A DNA stretch of 51,614 bases. Source: Mycobacterium sp. 1423905.2. GTDB taxonomy: Bacteria; Actinomycetota; Actinomycetes; Mycobacteriales; Mycobacteriaceae. The DNA is taken from NCBI RefSeq assembly GCF_001673155.1, contig NZ_LZLE01000167.1, forward strand, positions 1 through 51,614. The letters run 5' to 3'. The notes beneath the pieces were generated by a model. It searched no databases and had not been told where the DNA came from. It was given only the letters and a program-made list of their open reading frames with translations. Shown piece by piece: positions 51,270-51,614 of this stretch (positions are counted from its first letter, which is position 1; every line of letters starts with the position of its first letter). A program made the position numbers and the translations under genes.

Positions 51270-51289
51270 GTGAGTGAGTACTCTCTCAC
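51270..51289. promoter_or_regulatory. 20-bp palindromic TetR operator
   Basis: GTGAGTGAGT and ACTCTCTCAC flank a central axis; 9 of 10 base pairs are complementary. It lies one base before the ATG of the partial tetR gene at 51291. The GAGTGAGTACTC-type palindrome is a common form of operator upstream of TetR genes, so autoregulation is expected. The region is also where the gene's promoter and ribosome-binding site should be, so a bound dimer would block expression. Confidence 0.6.
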
Positions 51290-51290
51290 C

Positions 51291-51614
51291 ATGCAATCGT
51301 CGGGCCGTGACCGGTTGTTGGCCGCAGCGCTCAAGCTGTTCGCCGACAAGGGATACGGAGCGACGTCGGTGGCTGACATCCAGCGCGCGTCGGGCCTCGC
51401 GCCGGGTTCCGGAGCGCTGTACAAGCACTTCGCGTCCAAGAGAGACCTGCTGGAAGCCGCCGTTGCGCACCGGATGAACAGCATCGTCGACGCACGCGAG
51501 CAGTACGACGCCGAACAGCCAGCCAGCGTCGAAGACGCGGTGCGCAACGGCGGCTTCCAGCAGGTCTCTCTTGGACGCGAAGTGCTTGTACAGCGCTCCG
51601 GAACCCGGCGCGAG
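51291..51614 (+). CDS. TetR family regulator, partial; 3' part is fold-back sequence
   Basis: The ATG at 51291 opens MQSSGRDRLLAAALKLFADK, and the HTH follows with GATSVADIQRASGLAPGSGALYKHFASKRDLLEAAV, a clear TetR N-terminus. The frame remains open to the edge, but from 51538 the sequence is the exact reverse complement of 51396-51472, so residues after about 82 (NGGFQQVSLG onward) are a translation of the gene's own antisense strand and not part of the real protein. The genuine coding sequence is therefore seen for about 82 residues only. The 51270-51289 palindrome is the probable autoregulatory site. Its target beyond itself lies outside the window. Confidence 0.85.
   Translation, partial: MQSSGRDRLLAAALKLFADKGYGATSVADIQRASGLAPGSGALYKHFASKRDLLEAAVAHRMNSIVDAREQYDAEQPASVEDAVRNGGFQQVSLGREVLVQRSGTRRE
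51396..51614. repeat. Perfect 77-bp inverted repeat at the window end
   Basis: Bases 51538-51614 (the last 77) are an exact reverse complement of 51396-51472, with a 65-base spacer (51473-51537). Complementarity ends abruptly at 51473/51537. The repeat lies inside a tetR coding region where no natural palindrome would be expected, and it stops exactly at the last base. The simplest explanation is a fold-back chimera at a contig end (amplification or library artefact); a true inverted duplication is less likely. Confidence 0.9.

Noticed and set aside
51030..51547. Minus-strand open frames at the right edge that include a TetR-like HTH reading
   Set aside because: The apparent antisense TetR sequence comes from the 77-bp inverted copy of the true plus-strand gene.
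1..51614. tRNA, rRNA, CRISPR arrays, insertion sequences, integrase or phage genes
   Set aside because: Looked for by eye on both strands; no cloverleaf, repeat-spacer pattern, transposase motif or terminal repeats other than the end fold-back were seen. A tRNA or covariance-model scan would be needed to exclude small RNAs.

Overview
The window looks like chromosomal DNA of a mycobacterium (Mycobacterium sensu lato; species not determinable by eye). It is GC-rich with frequent GTG starts. It carries genes typical of mycobacteria: a CopD/CtaG protein like M. tuberculosis Rv0102 beside a CtpA/CtpB-type copper ATPase, Mtn, an ABC pair with the lengths of Rv0072/Rv0073, a DUF3558 lipoprotein of LprB length, a cutinase, an Eis-family acetyltransferase, a DUF4185 protein and a KstR-type operator. 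I found no tRNA, rRNA, CRISPR array, insertion sequence or phage gene. Both edges cut genes. The last 77 bases are an exact reverse complement of sequence 65 bases upstream, so the right edge is probably a contig end with a fold-back artefact.

Layout. 1-3854: minus-strand redox genes (two SDRs, an NmrA-like protein, an MpaB-like oxygenase). 3958-5915: a TetR regulator and a hydrolase/nucleotide-cyclase fusion. 5974-11136: a copper-handling cluster (P1B ATPase, small HMA protein, CopD-CtaG membrane protein, His-rich DUF5134 protein). 11141-14584: SDRs, an SRPBCC protein, a CGNR zinc-finger protein and Mtn. 14928-18211: a LysR, PrpD-like and DUF2127 cluster. 18345-21101: SnoaL-like, SDR, methyltransferase and SDR genes. 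21108-23976: a sulfate-type binding protein with a SulP permease. 24243-29037: envelope and secreted proteins (cutinase, polysaccharide deacetylase, lipoprotein, secreted protein) around a TetR/PPOX pair with a clear operator. 29210-30868: a TetR and a hydrolase separated by a 37-bp palindrome. 30886-36436: DUF4185 protein, SDR, class I aldolase, and an ABC system with a cyclic-nucleotide-binding domain. 36493-38800: a translationally coupled catalase-like, cytochrome b561 and isochorismatase operon. 38997-43173: two unrecognised genes, an acyltransferase, and a STAS/HATPase partner-switching pair. 43319-51205: amidohydrolase, Rieske oxygenase, PP2C phosphatase, a flavin dehydrogenase behind a KstR-consensus site, an Eis-like acetyltransferase and a DAO-family oxidase. 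51291-end: a truncated TetR.

The content is dominated by lipid/steroid-type redox enzymes (seven classical SDRs, an NmrA relative, a Rieske oxygenase, an FAD dehydrogenase, an F420/PPOX-type protein) and their local regulators (four TetR, one LysR, one CGNR). Most are small operons with their own operators rather than one pathway. The signals I consider strongest are the 37-bp palindrome, the 23-bp operator at 26160, the KstR-type box at 47250, the binding-protein/SulP pair, the cyclase fusion with substituted catalytic residues, the unrecognised propeller and membrane-protein pair, and the terminal inverted repeat. Product calls rest on motif recognition by eye; no database search was run.
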